DNA of 64,000 nucleotides from Rubritalea squalenifaciens DSM 18772 (lineage in GTDB: Bacteria; Verrucomicrobiota; Verrucomicrobiia; Verrucomicrobiales; Akkermansiaceae), in contig NZ_FQYR01000002.1 of assembly GCF_900141815.1 (NCBI RefSeq), forward strand, positions 535,091 through 599,090, written 5' to 3'. The position numbers and the translations under genes were made by a program. Shown here piece by piece: positions 9,501 through 18,564 of the stretch (position 1 is its first letter; every line of letters starts with the position of its first letter). The notes under the pieces are model-generated. The model saw nothing but the letters and a program-made list of their open reading frames with translations. It searched no databases and was not told the origin of the DNA.

Positions 9501-9768
9501 TGGTCCATTGGTGGGAGAGCGTGTGCCTGGTACGGGCACGGCTGTGGTACGTGACCCGATGATCAACGGATACATGGACTACGGAATTCCAGAGCTTGGG
9601 TTCAGGCTAACCGATGGAACATTCTTTGAAAACATGGAGATTGTCCCAGAGGTTTTGGTTCAAAACGACCCCAAGTCGATCATCGAGGGCAAAGACCTTC
9701 AGCTGGAAGCGGCCGTGAACACTTTGCTGGAAAAGTTAAAAGAAGCTGGGGCGTCGGCCTCAGAATAG
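6505..9768 (+). CDS. Tricorn-like serine protease (S41)
   Basis: A 1,087-residue homologue of Tricorn protease, which cuts peptides into short fragments. Residues about 45-400 form WD40-like blades (repeated SPDG, WSPDGKRVAF, DPQWSADGK). A second propeller region follows to about 640. The helical core carries ELNASHQ with S768-H769, matching the Ser-His pair of the Tricorn active site. A PDZ domain lies near 785-870 (GVYWDYSHEGEGMKVAHVLANG in pieces). The S41 domain has DVRSNGGGN and NSYSDG with nucleophile S985, then the usual C-terminal PEVLVQNDP. A weak signal-like stretch near residues 18-36 suggests export. The GTG start at 6505 is uncertain; an ATG at 6574 is the next Met. Confidence 0.88.
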   Translation: MSFCLNAPSKFSISRLGKPCLIGMLGWLLPQVGLSDESENRAKWLRYPAVSPDGANIAFCYRGQIWLVPAAGGYATPLTSGLFYSSHPVWSPDGKRVAFAAKRHGNFDVFVVPVDGGQSVRLTWHSADDVPVSFSVDGAQVQYLSPRLGEVKATAHDSLRGLSPVVKQVYGVPVSGGRPRIISPVPMLNLAWNQAGDKLLYENEPCTLENMWRKHQDSSAARDICLFDPASGTYEQLTQWKGDDRDPQWSADGKSMFWLSERSGSLNIWSRELQGGEPVQVSRHQKWPVRFLSSASDGTLVYAWNGEIWRIPAGSQEGEVVPVFIRQSSLVDGVSVKDVTPEVNEFVISKDGSQAALVAHGEVFVLSMKGDGVRRITNTPQMERMVDFAPDGRGLAYASERGGDWDIIEASLTQEGDASFAGAAPYEEKVLIGGGGDSYAPEYSPQGDKLAYLESRTELRVFDKKSGNSAVAQSGDKTYSYNDGDVLFKWAPDGRWLITQTGFGDEVSLVSAESGKESVNLSNNGFADGNPKMSADGKIALWVSDREGLKSVTFGGAQQDIYAAFLTKKSLDLYKQGIEEDQKKPSEVSSQQEAVLPEVDGLSTRTIRLTPFSSEIAFYQLTPNNKHLIVVANQPNGMAVCYVIDARTLAMRTLFSGPVLPGGAYATDGEVKGVYVCSGGAVHRYDVTSGAKQSVPYRLEMMRDARAEVAGLFEHCWRITEQTFYQKEMHGVNWKEVGDHYRQFLPHLIHWEDVAVLLDEMVGELNASHQAARFHAPATDMDATGSLGVYWDYSHEGEGMKVAHVLANGPSDRSDEAIKKGTIILEVDGHQLGKDESIDKLLNGTVGKELLVRVRSASGEKNLKMRPVSLDVENVLAYERWVLERRGMVDKLSGGRLGYLHLNLMAPVAYKRAYGELFGPCKDKEAVIIDVRSNGGGNLHDQLITLLSGEHDSSLISREGVEIARNPIGRWTKPSCVMVNANSYSDGTVFPVLYQRKKIGPLVGERVPGTGTAVVRDPMINGYMDYGIPELGFRLTDGTFFENMEIVPEVLVQNDPKSIIEGKDLQLEAAVNTLLEKLKEAGASASE

Positions 9769-9830
9769 AAACGGCTACTCTGGAGGGTGTGCGTTGCCCT
9801 CAAATGTAAAAATCTAACCCCCAAACAAAC

Positions 9831-10163
9831 ATGAAAAAAACAATAATCCAAATAATGTCCCTAGCCGGGCTCTTCGCCTTGTCTAGCTGCGAAGTCCAAG
9901 AGGGAGCTTATGACAGTCACTCAAACCACAGTGGCCACCATGGTGGTAGTCATCATGATGGCGACCGTAACCATAATAGCCAGACCAGAGTGCCGCGTAT
10001 TACCGAGCTGAGTAACGGAAATTTCCTGGCGACTTTCGAAGGCGGCGGATCGGCATCCTTCAATAAAGATGGACGGATGATGGCTCAGAATGGCATCAGC
10101 CGAAAAGAGGAAGACCTGACTCAGTCTCTGATCAACCTCCGGGTAAGAAATAGAGACCGTTAG
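9831..10163 (+). CDS. Small histidine-rich lipoprotein
   Basis: A 110-residue lipoprotein with a clear signal and lipobox LSSC (Cys20). Right after it comes a stretch (residues about 29-48) in which His alternates with Ser, Gly, Asn and Asp: NHSGHHGGSHHDGDRNH. The rest contains ITELSNGNFLATFEGGG and GRMMAQNGI. The His cluster could bind Ni, Zn or Cu, but this is inference. A bidirectional terminator follows. No related gene is adjacent. No Shine-Dalgarno is seen; the upstream bases are A- and C-rich. Confidence 0.75.
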   Translation: MKKTIIQIMSLAGLFALSSCEVQEGAYDSHSNHSGHHGGSHHDGDRNHNSQTRVPRITELSNGNFLATFEGGGSASFNKDGRMMAQNGISRKEEDLTQSLINLRVRNRDR

Positions 10164-10242
10164 GCAGATCAGTACCATTCATTGAGAGTAGTGGAACCGT
10201 CAGGAGATCTATCCGGCGGATTCGCTCCTTGTGTGGAGACAA

Positions 10243-10273
10243 AAAAAGCCGGGCTGGAGTAGCCCGGCTTTTT
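10243..10273. terminator. Bidirectional intrinsic terminator
   Basis: A 13-bp stem (AAAAAGCCGGGCT at 10243-10255 and AGCCCGGCTTTTT at 10261-10273) with a 5-base loop has an A run before it and a T run after it. It serves both the His-rich lipoprotein gene on the plus strand and the PhoD-like gene on the minus strand, which converge here. Confidence 0.92.
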
Positions 10274-10294
10274 AAATGTGGTGTGAGAAGGGGA

Positions 10295-12595
10295 TCAGGC
10301 GTTGAGGAGGTTCTCGCCGCGGTTTTCCTTCTGGTGGATGGTGACTGGCCATCCTGGGAACTGGTTCTCCTTCTTGCCGTCGGTGGCATCACAGAGGAAG
10401 CGGAAGCAGTCCATGGTGTAGGTCTTCTTCTCGGTGTCGATGGTGATCATGCCGAAACCGCTGGCCTTGTTGTGGGCTAGCTCGTAGCGGGTCTTGGCCC
10501 CTTCGCGCGGGTTTTTGACCGGGTTGCCGATGGCGTAGACGTAGACCTTGTTGCCGAAGCCGTCGAGGAACTCGCCGGTGTTCGCGTTGTTGTGGTCCGG
10601 GCGGTTCTCGTGCTCCATGCCCAGCTCATCAGGCAGCCACCAGCGTGGGTAGCCGGCGGAGATGGCCGGAGTGCAGAAGGACCAGTTAGAGTCACGCTGC
10701 TTGTCCACGCCGTACTGGGACAGGGAGGTGAGGTGCTGGTCTCCATTGATGTGCAGCGCCATGGACGGGCGCATCAGATCGATGGCCTTGTTGCGCGCTG
10801 TCTGTGGCCAGCCGCCGGAGTCCAGGTCGCCCTTGAGGTAGCCTTTCGGGCTGCCGTGGTGGGTGGCGACGCCGGCAAAGACGGTCTGGGAAAGGAAGAC
10901 CTTCATGCTGTGGGCGCGCCAGTCCTTGGCCCATTCCTCGACGTATTTTTCCTGGCGCTCGCCGAGCATCTGCAGGCCTGGCTTGTCCAGTTTGCTGGTA
11001 TCGAAATCCTTGTCCGCCACGTGGTCGTAGCGGGAGCCTTCGGTATTCACGTGCTCTGGTCCGCTCTTCCACTGGCGGTCGGCGATGATGGCGAAGTTGA
11101 CGCCGCCGTAGACCATGTCTCCGTAGTAGACGGAGATGTCCTGCTTGCAGGGCTTCGGTGAGGCGTAGTCCGGGTGGTGGGAGCAGTTGGTCAGATGCAC
11201 GGCATTGACCATGCGGGCTGGCTGGCGGTAGCCGCCTCGGCTTGGACCCTTGGCATTCGGGTTGAATGGCGCTCCGCCTTCACCCCAGATGTTGCCGTGG
11301 AAGACATCGTGGTCATCCGGCAGGCAGACGGTGGGTGAGTGGCGCATCGGCTCACGGAAGGACCAGCCGAACTGGTAGAACTTGCGCAGGTAGTTGTGAA
11401 TGGCCGGGATGGCTGGCGTGCGGATGATGCCGAAGCCGCCGTGGTTCTCATAAAGCTGGTCGCCGGAGAAGTAGAGCAGGTCCAGATCCAGCTTGGAGAG
11501 GTTCTCTGCCACCGGGGCGTAAGGGAAGCCGTAGTCGTTCTGGCAGGTGAGCGCACCCATGCGCAGTGGTCCGGTCGGGTTGGAGCGGATGGTGCCGGTC
11601 CATTCGTGGGCAGTCTCCGTGGAGTCCGTGTGCTGCTCGCGGTAGATCAGGCGGAATGGAGTCTTGGTCTTCTCGTCCCACTTGGGCACGCGGAAGGTCG
11701 CGGTCCAGGCGTCGGTATTGAGCTCGGCGCTGCCGAGTTTCTTCCAGGCGCCGTCCTTCTGGACCTCAAGTTCCACCTTCTGGTTGTCCTTCTCACCCAT
11801 CGGGGCGAGCAGGGCGGTGATCTTCATCACGTAGCCGTCATCGCTGCGGTTGTCGCTGAGCGTGTACATGGACCACATGATCGGGCCGAACTGGCGTTCC
11901 GGGTGATGGCTGAAGGCCTCGCCTGAGATCTGCCAGTTACGGAACTGGTAGCCGGCATTGGCTGGGCGGCCTTTGTTGCCTGTGAACTGGCTGACCACAG
12001 AGAAGTTTCCAGCCACTTGCTTGGCGGCCACGGTAGCGCTGACGCTTCCGAGGGAGGCGCCGTCATCCGGATTGGAAACAGTAAGGGTGAGTTCCACTTT
12101 GTCTCCGCTGGGCTTGCCGGTGAGGGTCAGCTCGTAGTGGGCAGGGATCTTGCCTTCCAGAGTGGTCTCTTTCTTGCCGATGAAGAGGGTCTTGCCCTTC
12201 AGGCCGGCTGTCTCGCCGTGGTAGGAGAAGCAGCGCGCGCGGTGGTCATCGATGTCTGCACGGATGCCGAAGCGGAAGCCTGCGCCGTCGTCCTTTTTCA
12301 GGCTCTCCGGGCGGCTGACTTCGGTGGAGATGGTAAAGGGCTTGCTGGTATCGCTCAGTTGGTAAAGCAGGGAGTGGATATTGCGGTTCGCGCCGGAGGT
12401 CTGGCAGGAGGCCCAGCCGTCCTGGATCAGCCAGTCTTCCATCGGGTTGGTCCAGAACTGGCCGCCGAGGAACAGGCGGTCATGGCTGCGGTCCCAGTGG
12501 TCCAGGCGAATGCGTTTGGTCAATGCCTCGGCCCCTTTCAGGTAGGGGGCGCTGTAGCAGGCCGTCAATAACGTGAGAAAATGTCTGCGGTTCAT
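10295..12595 (-). CDS. PhoD-like metallophosphoesterase, exported
   Basis: A 766-residue protein, probably a periplasmic phosphodiesterase or phosphatase of the PhoD-like superfamily. The start at 12595 gives [17 protein letters not shown], a Tat-like RRxFL signal; the longer frame has no signal. The N-terminal 250 residues are beta-rich and may form a lectin-like module. The catalytic domain carries metal ligands in order: [24 protein letters not shown], an IIADRQW stretch, and HINGDQH near residue 630. These fit the GD, HD and GDxH pattern of binuclear metallophosphoesterases. The substrate is unknown; Verrucomicrobia carry many copies near polysaccharide-degradation genes. It shares a terminator with the convergent lipoprotein gene. 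Confidence 0.82.
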   Translation of the reverse strand: MNRRHFLTLLTACYSAPYLKGAEALTKRIRLDHWDRSHDRLFLGGQFWTNPMEDWLIQDGWASCQTSGANRNIHSLLYQLSDTSKPFTISTEVSRPESLKKDDGAGFRFGIRADIDDHRARCFSYHGETAGLKGKTLFIGKKETTLEGKIPAHYELTLTGKPSGDKVELTLTVSNPDDGASLGSVSATVAAKQVAGNFSVVSQFTGNKGRPANAGYQFRNWQISGEAFSHHPERQFGPIMWSMYTLSDNRSDDGYVMKITALLAPMGEKDNQKVELEVQKDGAWKKLGSAELNTDAWTATFRVPKWDEKTKTPFRLIYREQHTDSTETAHEWTGTIRSNPTGPLRMGALTCQNDYGFPYAPVAENLSKLDLDLLYFSGDQLYENHGGFGIIRTPAIPAIHNYLRKFYQFGWSFREPMRHSPTVCLPDDHDVFHGNIWGEGGAPFNPNAKGPSRGGYRQPARMVNAVHLTNCSHHPDYASPKPCKQDISVYYGDMVYGGVNFAIIADRQWKSGPEHVNTEGSRYDHVADKDFDTSKLDKPGLQMLGERQEKYVEEWAKDWRAHSMKVFLSQTVFAGVATHHGSPKGYLKGDLDSGGWPQTARNKAIDLMRPSMALHINGDQHLTSLSQYGVDKQRDSNWSFCTPAISAGYPRWWLPDELGMEHENRPDHNNANTGEFLDGFGNKVYVYAIGNPVKNPREGAKTRYELAHNKASGFGMITIDTEKKTYTMDCFRFLCDATDGKKENQFPGWPVTIHQKENRGENLLNA

Positions 12596-12786
12596 AGTGT
12601 GATCTAGAGTACGCTCGGAAATACGCGAATTGTCAATAAGTGTGATTTTTATACTGGTCCTCATACTGGACCCAATAGGTTTCCAGCAATATGACCCCGA
12701 CACTTGAATGATCCCGGCCGTAGATTTATTAGCCGCAAAAGGTACAAAAAAGAGGCGGACCGGGGGAGGTATCCAGGCTCGCTCAA

Positions 12787-12985
12787 TCACTGTTGGAGGG
12801 GTATTACCAAGTCGTCGGAGATGAAATCATTCTTGATCTCTTCGTAGCTGGGGAGCTCAGAGCTGCGGTGATGCCCGATAAACTCATTCTGCGTGCGAAC
12901 GGTCGGGATTATACCCTCCACAAGCGGCGCGGTGAAATCCTCCGGTCCTCCTTTGAAATCGAGGGGGAATGATCCTCCTGATCTA
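12787..12985 (-). pseudogene. Orphan coding remnant without start codon
   Basis: Directly after the stop of the next upstream minus-strand gene, a different frame stays open for about 65 codons and ends at TGA 12787-12789. The translation looks protein-like (DFKGGPEDFTAPLVEGI and [16 protein letters not shown]) but lacks an ATG. AAAGGAGG and CCGGAGG occur inside it. It could be the tail of a decayed gene, a coding region with a non-ATG start, or a frameshifted C-terminal extension of the upstream gene. I do not recognise the family. Confidence 0.3.
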
Positions 12986-13420
12986 ATTTTTCACGTGGAA
13001 GCGGGAGGTCTTGGCGTCCCAGCGGAAGGTGACGCCTCGTTTGTTAGGGACGAGGAAGCGGTAGTCGAGCTTGTCCTCGGAAATCTTCGGTTCGATGTCC
13101 GCCGTGCCCTTCAGCACGTCGAGCAGCTTCTCACGCTTCTCTTCGTGAAAGCGCTCGGTCAGCTCTTCGAGCTTTTCATCGCTAAGGATTTTAGTCAGCT
13201 CATCAGGGATGGCGTACTTCTTGATGAAGGCCTCGGAGGAGGCGAGGTCTCCCTTCTCTAGCAGCGCGATCATCTTCAGGATCTCCGCGCGGAGGTGGGT
13301 CAGGTTGTTCGCCGGGGCTTCCACCGCGGCTTGCTTGGGAGAGGTGTCATCCGAATCCTTGGCCATGCAGAGGGAGCTGAGAAGACTGACAGAGCTGCAA
13401 AGTACGACGAGAGTTTTCAT
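12983..13420 (-). CDS. Small secreted protein, function unknown
   Basis: A 145-residue exported protein. The signal peptide is MKTLVVLCSSVSLLSSLCMA, which could also be read as a lipobox (LSSLC). The mature part is mostly charged alpha helix (LRAEILKMIALLEKGDLASSEAFIKKY and DEKLEELTERFHEEKREK, in pieces), ending in a short beta-like segment with NKRGVTFRWDAKT. No catalytic residues are apparent. It is divergent from the amber-interrupted lipoprotein gene. The tail of the gene overlaps an orphan remnant in another frame. Confidence 0.7.
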   Translation of the reverse strand: MKTLVVLCSSVSLLSSLCMAKDSDDTSPKQAAVEAPANNLTHLRAEILKMIALLEKGDLASSEAFIKKYAIPDELTKILSDEKLEELTERFHEEKREKLLDVLKGTADIEPKISEDKLDYRFLVPNKRGVTFRWDAKTSRFHVKN

Positions 13421-13566
13421 AAGCTAGCCCGCATTCAAGCATACTCTTTGAGTGAGGGGAAGTTCTTTGATGGGAGGAGATGGTGTGTTGATGAGAAATG
13501 TGCTTGCTCAGGTGGAGGGGCTTGTATGTAGGGTCACTGTTAGTGAAGAGACGCTGTTTTCCTCGT

Positions 13567-14028
13567 ATGACCAAACCACTTTCCAAACAACTGATCCGCG
13601 GTGCCTGCCTGTTATTCACGGCCATGGCGTTTTCCTCATGCAGCCAAACCCTGGTGGAAAAACAGGAGGCTGTTAGCGCGCTGGATTCCGGCCGCTGGCG
13701 CCAGGTGGCGAAGAAGCCGCCGACCTACTACCCGAAGGGAGTGGCTGAAGATCATCTCACTGGCGCGAGTGATGGTTACTGGGTGTACAGAGGAGACAAG
13801 GCGGGTACGCGCTTTTTTATCCCCTCACATGGTGTGCGCGGGCAGAGCGGGGATGCCTTGATCGCAGAGGCGCTGGCGGCTGCCACGCCCGAGCGGAAAA
13901 AGAAGATCTAGGAAGCGGAGAAGAAGCTGACGATGCAGGAGCGTGCGGGGCGCGTGGTCAGTGGAGCCCTACTCGTACTAGCGGCTTATGATTGCCCATG
14001 GTTTGGCAAGACTGAGACGGGTGAGTAA
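13567..14028 (+). pseudogene. Lipoprotein gene interrupted by in-frame amber codon
   Basis: From ATG 13567 a lipoprotein (lipobox FSSC near residue 25) reads for 114 residues to TAG at 13909-13911, just after ERKKKI. The same frame then continues without a further stop for 38 codons to TAA at 14026-14028: EAEKKLTMQERAGR, a hydrophobic stretch VVSGALLVLAAY, then DCPWFGKTE. The basic helix before the stop joins smoothly to the acidic/basic helix after it, so the TAG looks like a nonsense mutation (for example CAG to TAG), a sequencing error, or a readthrough site. The central part contains GYWVYRGDKAGTRFFIPSHG. Function unknown. Confidence 0.6.
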
Positions 14029-14202
14029 AGCCCTCGCTCATGCGTGGGCTGATAGCCGGCGATTAGGGAATGGCGCGTAAGTTCAGCCGTGACCTTGCGG
14101 ATTTTTCTAACGGTGCTTGATTGAAGGGCTTTTACGGGGTGAAAGTCTTTGGGTGTACGAGCGTAGATGTTTATCACTCTGCGAGATACGTCGTTTTCAA
14201 TC

Positions 14203-14994
14203 ATGTCGGATATCAGAAAATACCTGCAAGGGCCGGATAAGGTCAGGTTAAGCCATGAGCAGTGGGCCTCGCTGAATGAGGTGATTCTGGATATCTCCGC
14301 TTCCACGTCGGCAGATGACTTGATGAAAATTGCCGCGGAGGTTCTACCCGGCGTTCTGAAGGCCGACTGGGCAGCCTGGAATGAGCACGATCAAGACATC
14401 CAGCTGCAGAAGGTGTACCTGAGCCCCGGCTATCAGGAGAGCGTGGGGGGATTTCAAGACCTCATCAACCACCACATGGAGACCCATCCAGTGGTGCAGG
14501 GCATGGGGCTCATCGGCAAGGAGGGGATTTTCAGGCATGTCTGGAACCTGACGGATTTCACCCCGGAGGCTGACCTGCACAAGGTGGCCATCTGGGCAGA
14601 GGCCTACCGCCATATGGGGGCGCAGCACCAGCTATCCGCCCAGTTCTGCACGGACGGTCAGAATGGCGTGATACTCACGGTGAACTCGGCCAAGGCCTTT
14701 AGCGAGGAACAGCGCATGATGGTCCGCGTGCTGCGCGAGCATTTCGAGCTCGCCTGCCGCAAGCTGGGGATCATGCAGCCGATGCGGGCGGTGGACGGGA
14801 GTCTGCCCTCACTGACGATGCGGGAGAGGGAGGTCTTGCTCTACGTGCTGGATGGCAAGACGAACCCGGAGATCTCCATCATCATGGGGATCAGCTCGCG
14901 TACAGTGGAGAAGCACGTGGCACGGTTGCTAGGGGAGTTTCAGGTGGAGAACCGTCTCGCTTTGATGGCCATGTTACTCCGGAATGGGAGATAG
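14203..14994 (+). CDS. LuxR-type transcriptional regulator
   Basis: A 263-residue regulator. The C-terminal 65 residues are a clear LuxR/GerE helix-turn-helix: LTMREREVLLYVLDGKTN, PEISIIMGISSRTVEKHVARL, and a final ENRLALMAM. The N-terminal 180 residues look like a GAF-type or autoinducer-binding-like sensor fold, with no phosphorylation Asp in receiver position. The start could be 14167, but MSDIRKYLQG at 14203 is a more usual N-terminus. It stands alone between the broken lipoprotein gene and the long PDZ protein gene, about 90 bases from the latter, which it might control. The ligand is unknown. Confidence 0.82.
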   Translation: MSDIRKYLQGPDKVRLSHEQWASLNEVILDISASTSADDLMKIAAEVLPGVLKADWAAWNEHDQDIQLQKVYLSPGYQESVGGFQDLINHHMETHPVVQGMGLIGKEGIFRHVWNLTDFTPEADLHKVAIWAEAYRHMGAQHQLSAQFCTDGQNGVILTVNSAKAFSEEQRMMVRVLREHFELACRKLGIMQPMRAVDGSLPSLTMREREVLLYVLDGKTNPEISIIMGISSRTVEKHVARLLGEFQVENRLALMAMLLRNGR

Positions 14995-15080
14995 TGGCTT
15001 TTAGGTTTCAATGAACGGAAAAGTACAGAGGCCGTGTCATAAATGCTAATAGATCCGCGTTTGACTCATTATAAGAGTTA

Positions 15081-18000
15081 ATGAGATCGGTTTACCCCAT
15101 TCTAGGTATTCTCGCCGTTGGTTCGGGAATTGGTTACATCTACTTACAGTCGGAGCAGGTTTCCGCGCAAAAAGATGTGGTGGAGGCTATAGAGGTGCAG
15201 ACAGCAGAGCTTGTTCCCGCGACAGAGAAGGTCAAAGAAGTTCCCGCGGAGTTAGTACAGCAGCCCTCTGAGCCGGACGTGAAGCCTGCCGAGCCACAGC
15301 CGCCAGTAGAACCTGCGGAGCCAGAGCCGCACCCGGTGCTCACAGAGGTGGAGACGGACTTTGATTTCGCCGCTTGGCAGAAGGCTCGTGGCCAGAAGAT
15401 CGATTTGAAGGCCTGGGGGAAATACAATCCCTCCCCCCACCGAAGCTACTTCAATGGAGATAGTGCCGAGTGCGTGAAGAGATGGTATGTGAATCTGGGG
15501 CCGCTCGGCGTGACCACACGGATGCATGACCGGGCCTGGGAAAATTTCTCCGCAGTGAAGAAAGCTTTTCCGAAGGGTCTCTGTGATCAGGACGGTAGCC
15601 TGGTCTGGAATCACTTCGAGGTGGTGACCGTAAAGCCGGGCTCCCCGGCGGATGGAGTGCTCAAGCCGGGTGACCGCATCCTGGCGATGGACGGTGAGTA
15701 CCTGCAGGGCTCCCAGCGCTGCATGCTGGATAGTGAACTGGGGAACCGCCATGTGCGCGGGCTGGAACTCCATGCCGGTGAACTGATCGATCGCGCGGAG
15801 TCCCTCGGTGAAATTACTTTGGTCGTCTTGCCCTCCGGGAAAGAATCCGGACTTGCTGCGCGCAAGTCTGGCTGGCAGAAGCTAGAGGAGCTTAAGCCTA
15901 GCTCCGGAGCTACGGTGGAGATCAAGTTTCCTTCTGCAGGGATGGTGCGCCTGATCGCCAGCGGCAAGAAGCCGAATGTGGATGGCCTCCGCATGACGGG
16001 TCCTGGCGGGCTGGCCATGGACATGGAAATGAAGCGCCGCGAGGGCATCATTAACCATGCCCTCGAGGTGCCTGGTAAGGATTGGGTCTTCAAGGGGCCG
16101 GTCAGCTGGAAGAGCGGCTCGCTGAGAGTGGAATTCCGTCCAGACCTGCAGAAACCGGAAAAGGATCTGGCTGCCAGATTGGAAACCGTCTCCCTCAAGC
16201 TGGATAAGATCGGCAGCTTCGGCTCGCATTTCGACCCGAACAGCGAAAAGGCTTACAACTACTCCCGCATGCTCAAGCACCGTCTGCTGGTGCAGCAGGA
16301 GGCCGATGGTTCTTGGAAGGCTGGGGGCTACGCCAGCCTGAGCTTCCATACCTCGATTTCCGGCCTCGCGCTGATGAGTACCGGGGACCGCTCCGTCATG
16401 CCCGCGGTCAAAAAGGCGGCCTACTATGTGGCGCAGGCTACCGAGGCTGACAAGTGGACCTACTCGAATGGCGTGCAGTTGCTCTTTCTCGCTGAGTACT
16501 ACCTCTACAGCGGGGACAAGGAGATCCTGCCCTCCCTGCGCCGGGTGCTGACGGATGCCCGCAGATTTGTGCTTTCCGATTTCACGGCGGGTCACAGTTA
16601 CATGCGTCCTGGTTATGGGGGTAGTGGCTACATCGGTGGTGGTGGTGCACTCTGCTGCGGTCTGGCCGTGGCCTGCAAGACCCCGGTGGCCAATGCCGAG
16701 GATCAGGACTTGCTCCACAAAATGCTCTCACGGGTGCAGGAGATCGCGCCTGCTGGCCTGGTGCCATACGGCCGTGGCGGTAAAAAGAAGGCCCACAACG
16801 AGGTGTCTGGCCAAGGCGGTGGCTGCGGCTCCGGACCCTACTTTGTGGCTTCCTTGTTAGGAAGTGGTGGGGAGCGCTTCACCGAGGCGGCGCGCGAGAG
16901 ATTTTCCACCGCACCCTTCGGTACAGCGGAGAATGGACACGCTACCCAGACCCTGCATTTCTTCTGGAGTGCCTTGTCGTCCTGTCTGTCTAACCAGAAA
17001 GGCTATCAGGGAGTCATGGATGCCTATCTCTGGAAGTTCACCCTGCTGCGAGAGTACGATGGCCTGATCAATAAGAACAACTACCGCGTAGAGTACCACA
17101 ATGGAGACGGAGTGATCGGTGAGCCCTACTGGCGTACCGCAGCCTACCTGATCCTGATGAACGCACACCGCAAGCAACTCGCCATGACGGGCAAGGAGGA
17201 ATACCTCTCCCATGAAAAGGAGGAGACAGCGCTGCTCTACAATGACCATAAGTCCACCAAGCTCCATATGATCCGCAACTGGGCGCTGGTAGATGCTCAT
17301 CTAGGGAGTGATTCCCCAGCCTCCCTCAAGGCGGGGCTGAAAGCCATGCTGGAGCTGAAGGAAGACTTCGGCCTGGAGAAGGCGCTCATGGAGCTCTTCA
17401 GGCAAAAGGCGCCGCAGATCGCGCGCGATGTCATGCGGATCCCTTCCAAGAACGGGCGCGTTCCTTCCGGTCAGCTTGCCGAGTTGGTGATGGGTATCCA
17501 TTTCGATGGTCTCTGCACCGCTGACCTGCTGGCGGATCTGCCCGAGGAGCTGGAGGATGACAAGAAAGCCATCAAGGAATTTACCAAGAAGAAGCAGAAG
17601 GAACTCGCACGCAAGGGGGCGAATGGGCGCATCGACTACCGCGTGCTCATCCAGCCGCATTCGGTCATGCAGGCGGAGGAGCTGGGCACCAGCCGCGATA
17701 TCGCCACGGCGATCTTCCCGATCGAAAACCTCAAGGTGGAGCTCGGCGACAGCTCACGGAAGTTCTTCAGAAATATCGTCAAATCAGGCAAGGACGGCAG
17801 TTTGAAGACCAGCTGCAAGATGGCGGATGGAGAATCGACCGTGCTTAAGGTGAGAGTCTCCTACCGCTGTGCCGGGCTGGAATTCAAGTATGTCAGTGAC
17901 TTTGACATCCCGGCTTCCGAATCCCGAAACTATGTGCCTGCCCTTGTCCGAGTGCCGGTCAAAGGGACTCTGCTGGAGGATTACTACGGCTCCTACAGCA

Positions 18001-18506
18001 TGGGGTTGCTCTTGTCTAACAAGGTTCCTTTTTCCTGTGAACAGCGCAGTGAGCCGGCTCCCTATCTGCTGGAAGGGCAGATCTATGAACTGGAGATTTC
18101 TCCAGGCAGCGCTTGGGGGCATGACCTGCGTACGGTCAAGCTGATCGGTGATGCCAAGCGCGAGATCAGCTACCAAGGGCCGCGTGAAATCCTGGACGGT
18201 AAGGTGGAAACCTCGCTGGCGCTGAGCTCCGGCAAGGCGGTCGAGATCAAGCTGAACCGCAAGCAGCTGGTCAAATCAGTCTATACGGATCTTGGCGATG
18301 GCAAGATCTCCCACCGCATTGAGGCCATGGTGGATGGTGAGTGGAAGCTGGTCAGCCCTCGCGGCACCTCAGGGCTGCGAGCCTGTGAGCCGGTGGAGAC
18401 TGACCGCCTCCGTGTTCTCTATGACGGCAAGGGAGCGGAGCTTAGAGAGCTGCGTGTCGTTTCCCCGGAGAGCGATTATCAGGGAAAATGGGGAGATGTC
18501 TGGTAA
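15081..18506 (+). CDS. DUF6288-like exported protein with PDZ and alpha-toroid
   Basis: A 1,141-residue protein anchored or exported by a hydrophobic N-terminus (residues 5-23), then a Pro/Glu-rich linker to about 90 with repeated PAEP and PVEP. A PDZ domain is seen near 170-230 (VKPGSPADGVLKPGDRILAM). From about 380 to 720 there are repeats of the terpenoid-cyclase/prenyltransferase alpha-toroid type (QQEADGSWKAGGYASLSF, GLALMSTGDRS, GGSGYIGGGGALCCGLA). The C-terminal third is less clear and beta-rich. I believe the family is DUF6288, common in Planctomycetes and Verrucomicrobia, whose function is not known to me. A strong terminator follows, so the gene is probably monocistronic. Confidence 0.75.
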   Translation: MRSVYPILGILAVGSGIGYIYLQSEQVSAQKDVVEAIEVQTAELVPATEKVKEVPAELVQQPSEPDVKPAEPQPPVEPAEPEPHPVLTEVETDFDFAAWQKARGQKIDLKAWGKYNPSPHRSYFNGDSAECVKRWYVNLGPLGVTTRMHDRAWENFSAVKKAFPKGLCDQDGSLVWNHFEVVTVKPGSPADGVLKPGDRILAMDGEYLQGSQRCMLDSELGNRHVRGLELHAGELIDRAESLGEITLVVLPSGKESGLAARKSGWQKLEELKPSSGATVEIKFPSAGMVRLIASGKKPNVDGLRMTGPGGLAMDMEMKRREGIINHALEVPGKDWVFKGPVSWKSGSLRVEFRPDLQKPEKDLAARLETVSLKLDKIGSFGSHFDPNSEKAYNYSRMLKHRLLVQQEADGSWKAGGYASLSFHTSISGLALMSTGDRSVMPAVKKAAYYVAQATEADKWTYSNGVQLLFLAEYYLYSGDKEILPSLRRVLTDARRFVLSDFTAGHSYMRPGYGGSGYIGGGGALCCGLAVACKTPVANAEDQDLLHKMLSRVQEIAPAGLVPYGRGGKKKAHNEVSGQGGGCGSGPYFVASLLGSGGERFTEAARERFSTAPFGTAENGHATQTLHFFWSALSSCLSNQKGYQGVMDAYLWKFTLLREYDGLINKNNYRVEYHNGDGVIGEPYWRTAAYLILMNAHRKQLAMTGKEEYLSHEKEETALLYNDHKSTKLHMIRNWALVDAHLGSDSPASLKAGLKAMLELKEDFGLEKALMELFRQKAPQIARDVMRIPSKNGRVPSGQLAELVMGIHFDGLCTADLLADLPEELEDDKKAIKEFTKKKQKELARKGANGRIDYRVLIQPHSVMQAEELGTSRDIATAIFPIENLKVELGDSSRKFFRNIVKSGKDGSLKTSCKMADGESTVLKVRVSYRCAGLEFKYVSDFDIPASESRNYVPALVRVPVKGTLLEDYYGSYSMGLLLSNKVPFSCEQRSEPAPYLLEGQIYELEISPGSAWGHDLRTVKLIGDAKREISYQGPREILDGKVETSLALSSGKAVEIKLNRKQLVKSVYTDLGDGKISHRIEAMVDGEWKLVSPRGTSGLRACEPVETDRLRVLYDGKGAELRELRVVSPESDYQGKWGDVW

Positions 18507-18564
18507 AGAGGTTCTCTGATAAATTCTGAATTACGCAGATTGTTAGTTTCTGGTTACGGTTAAT

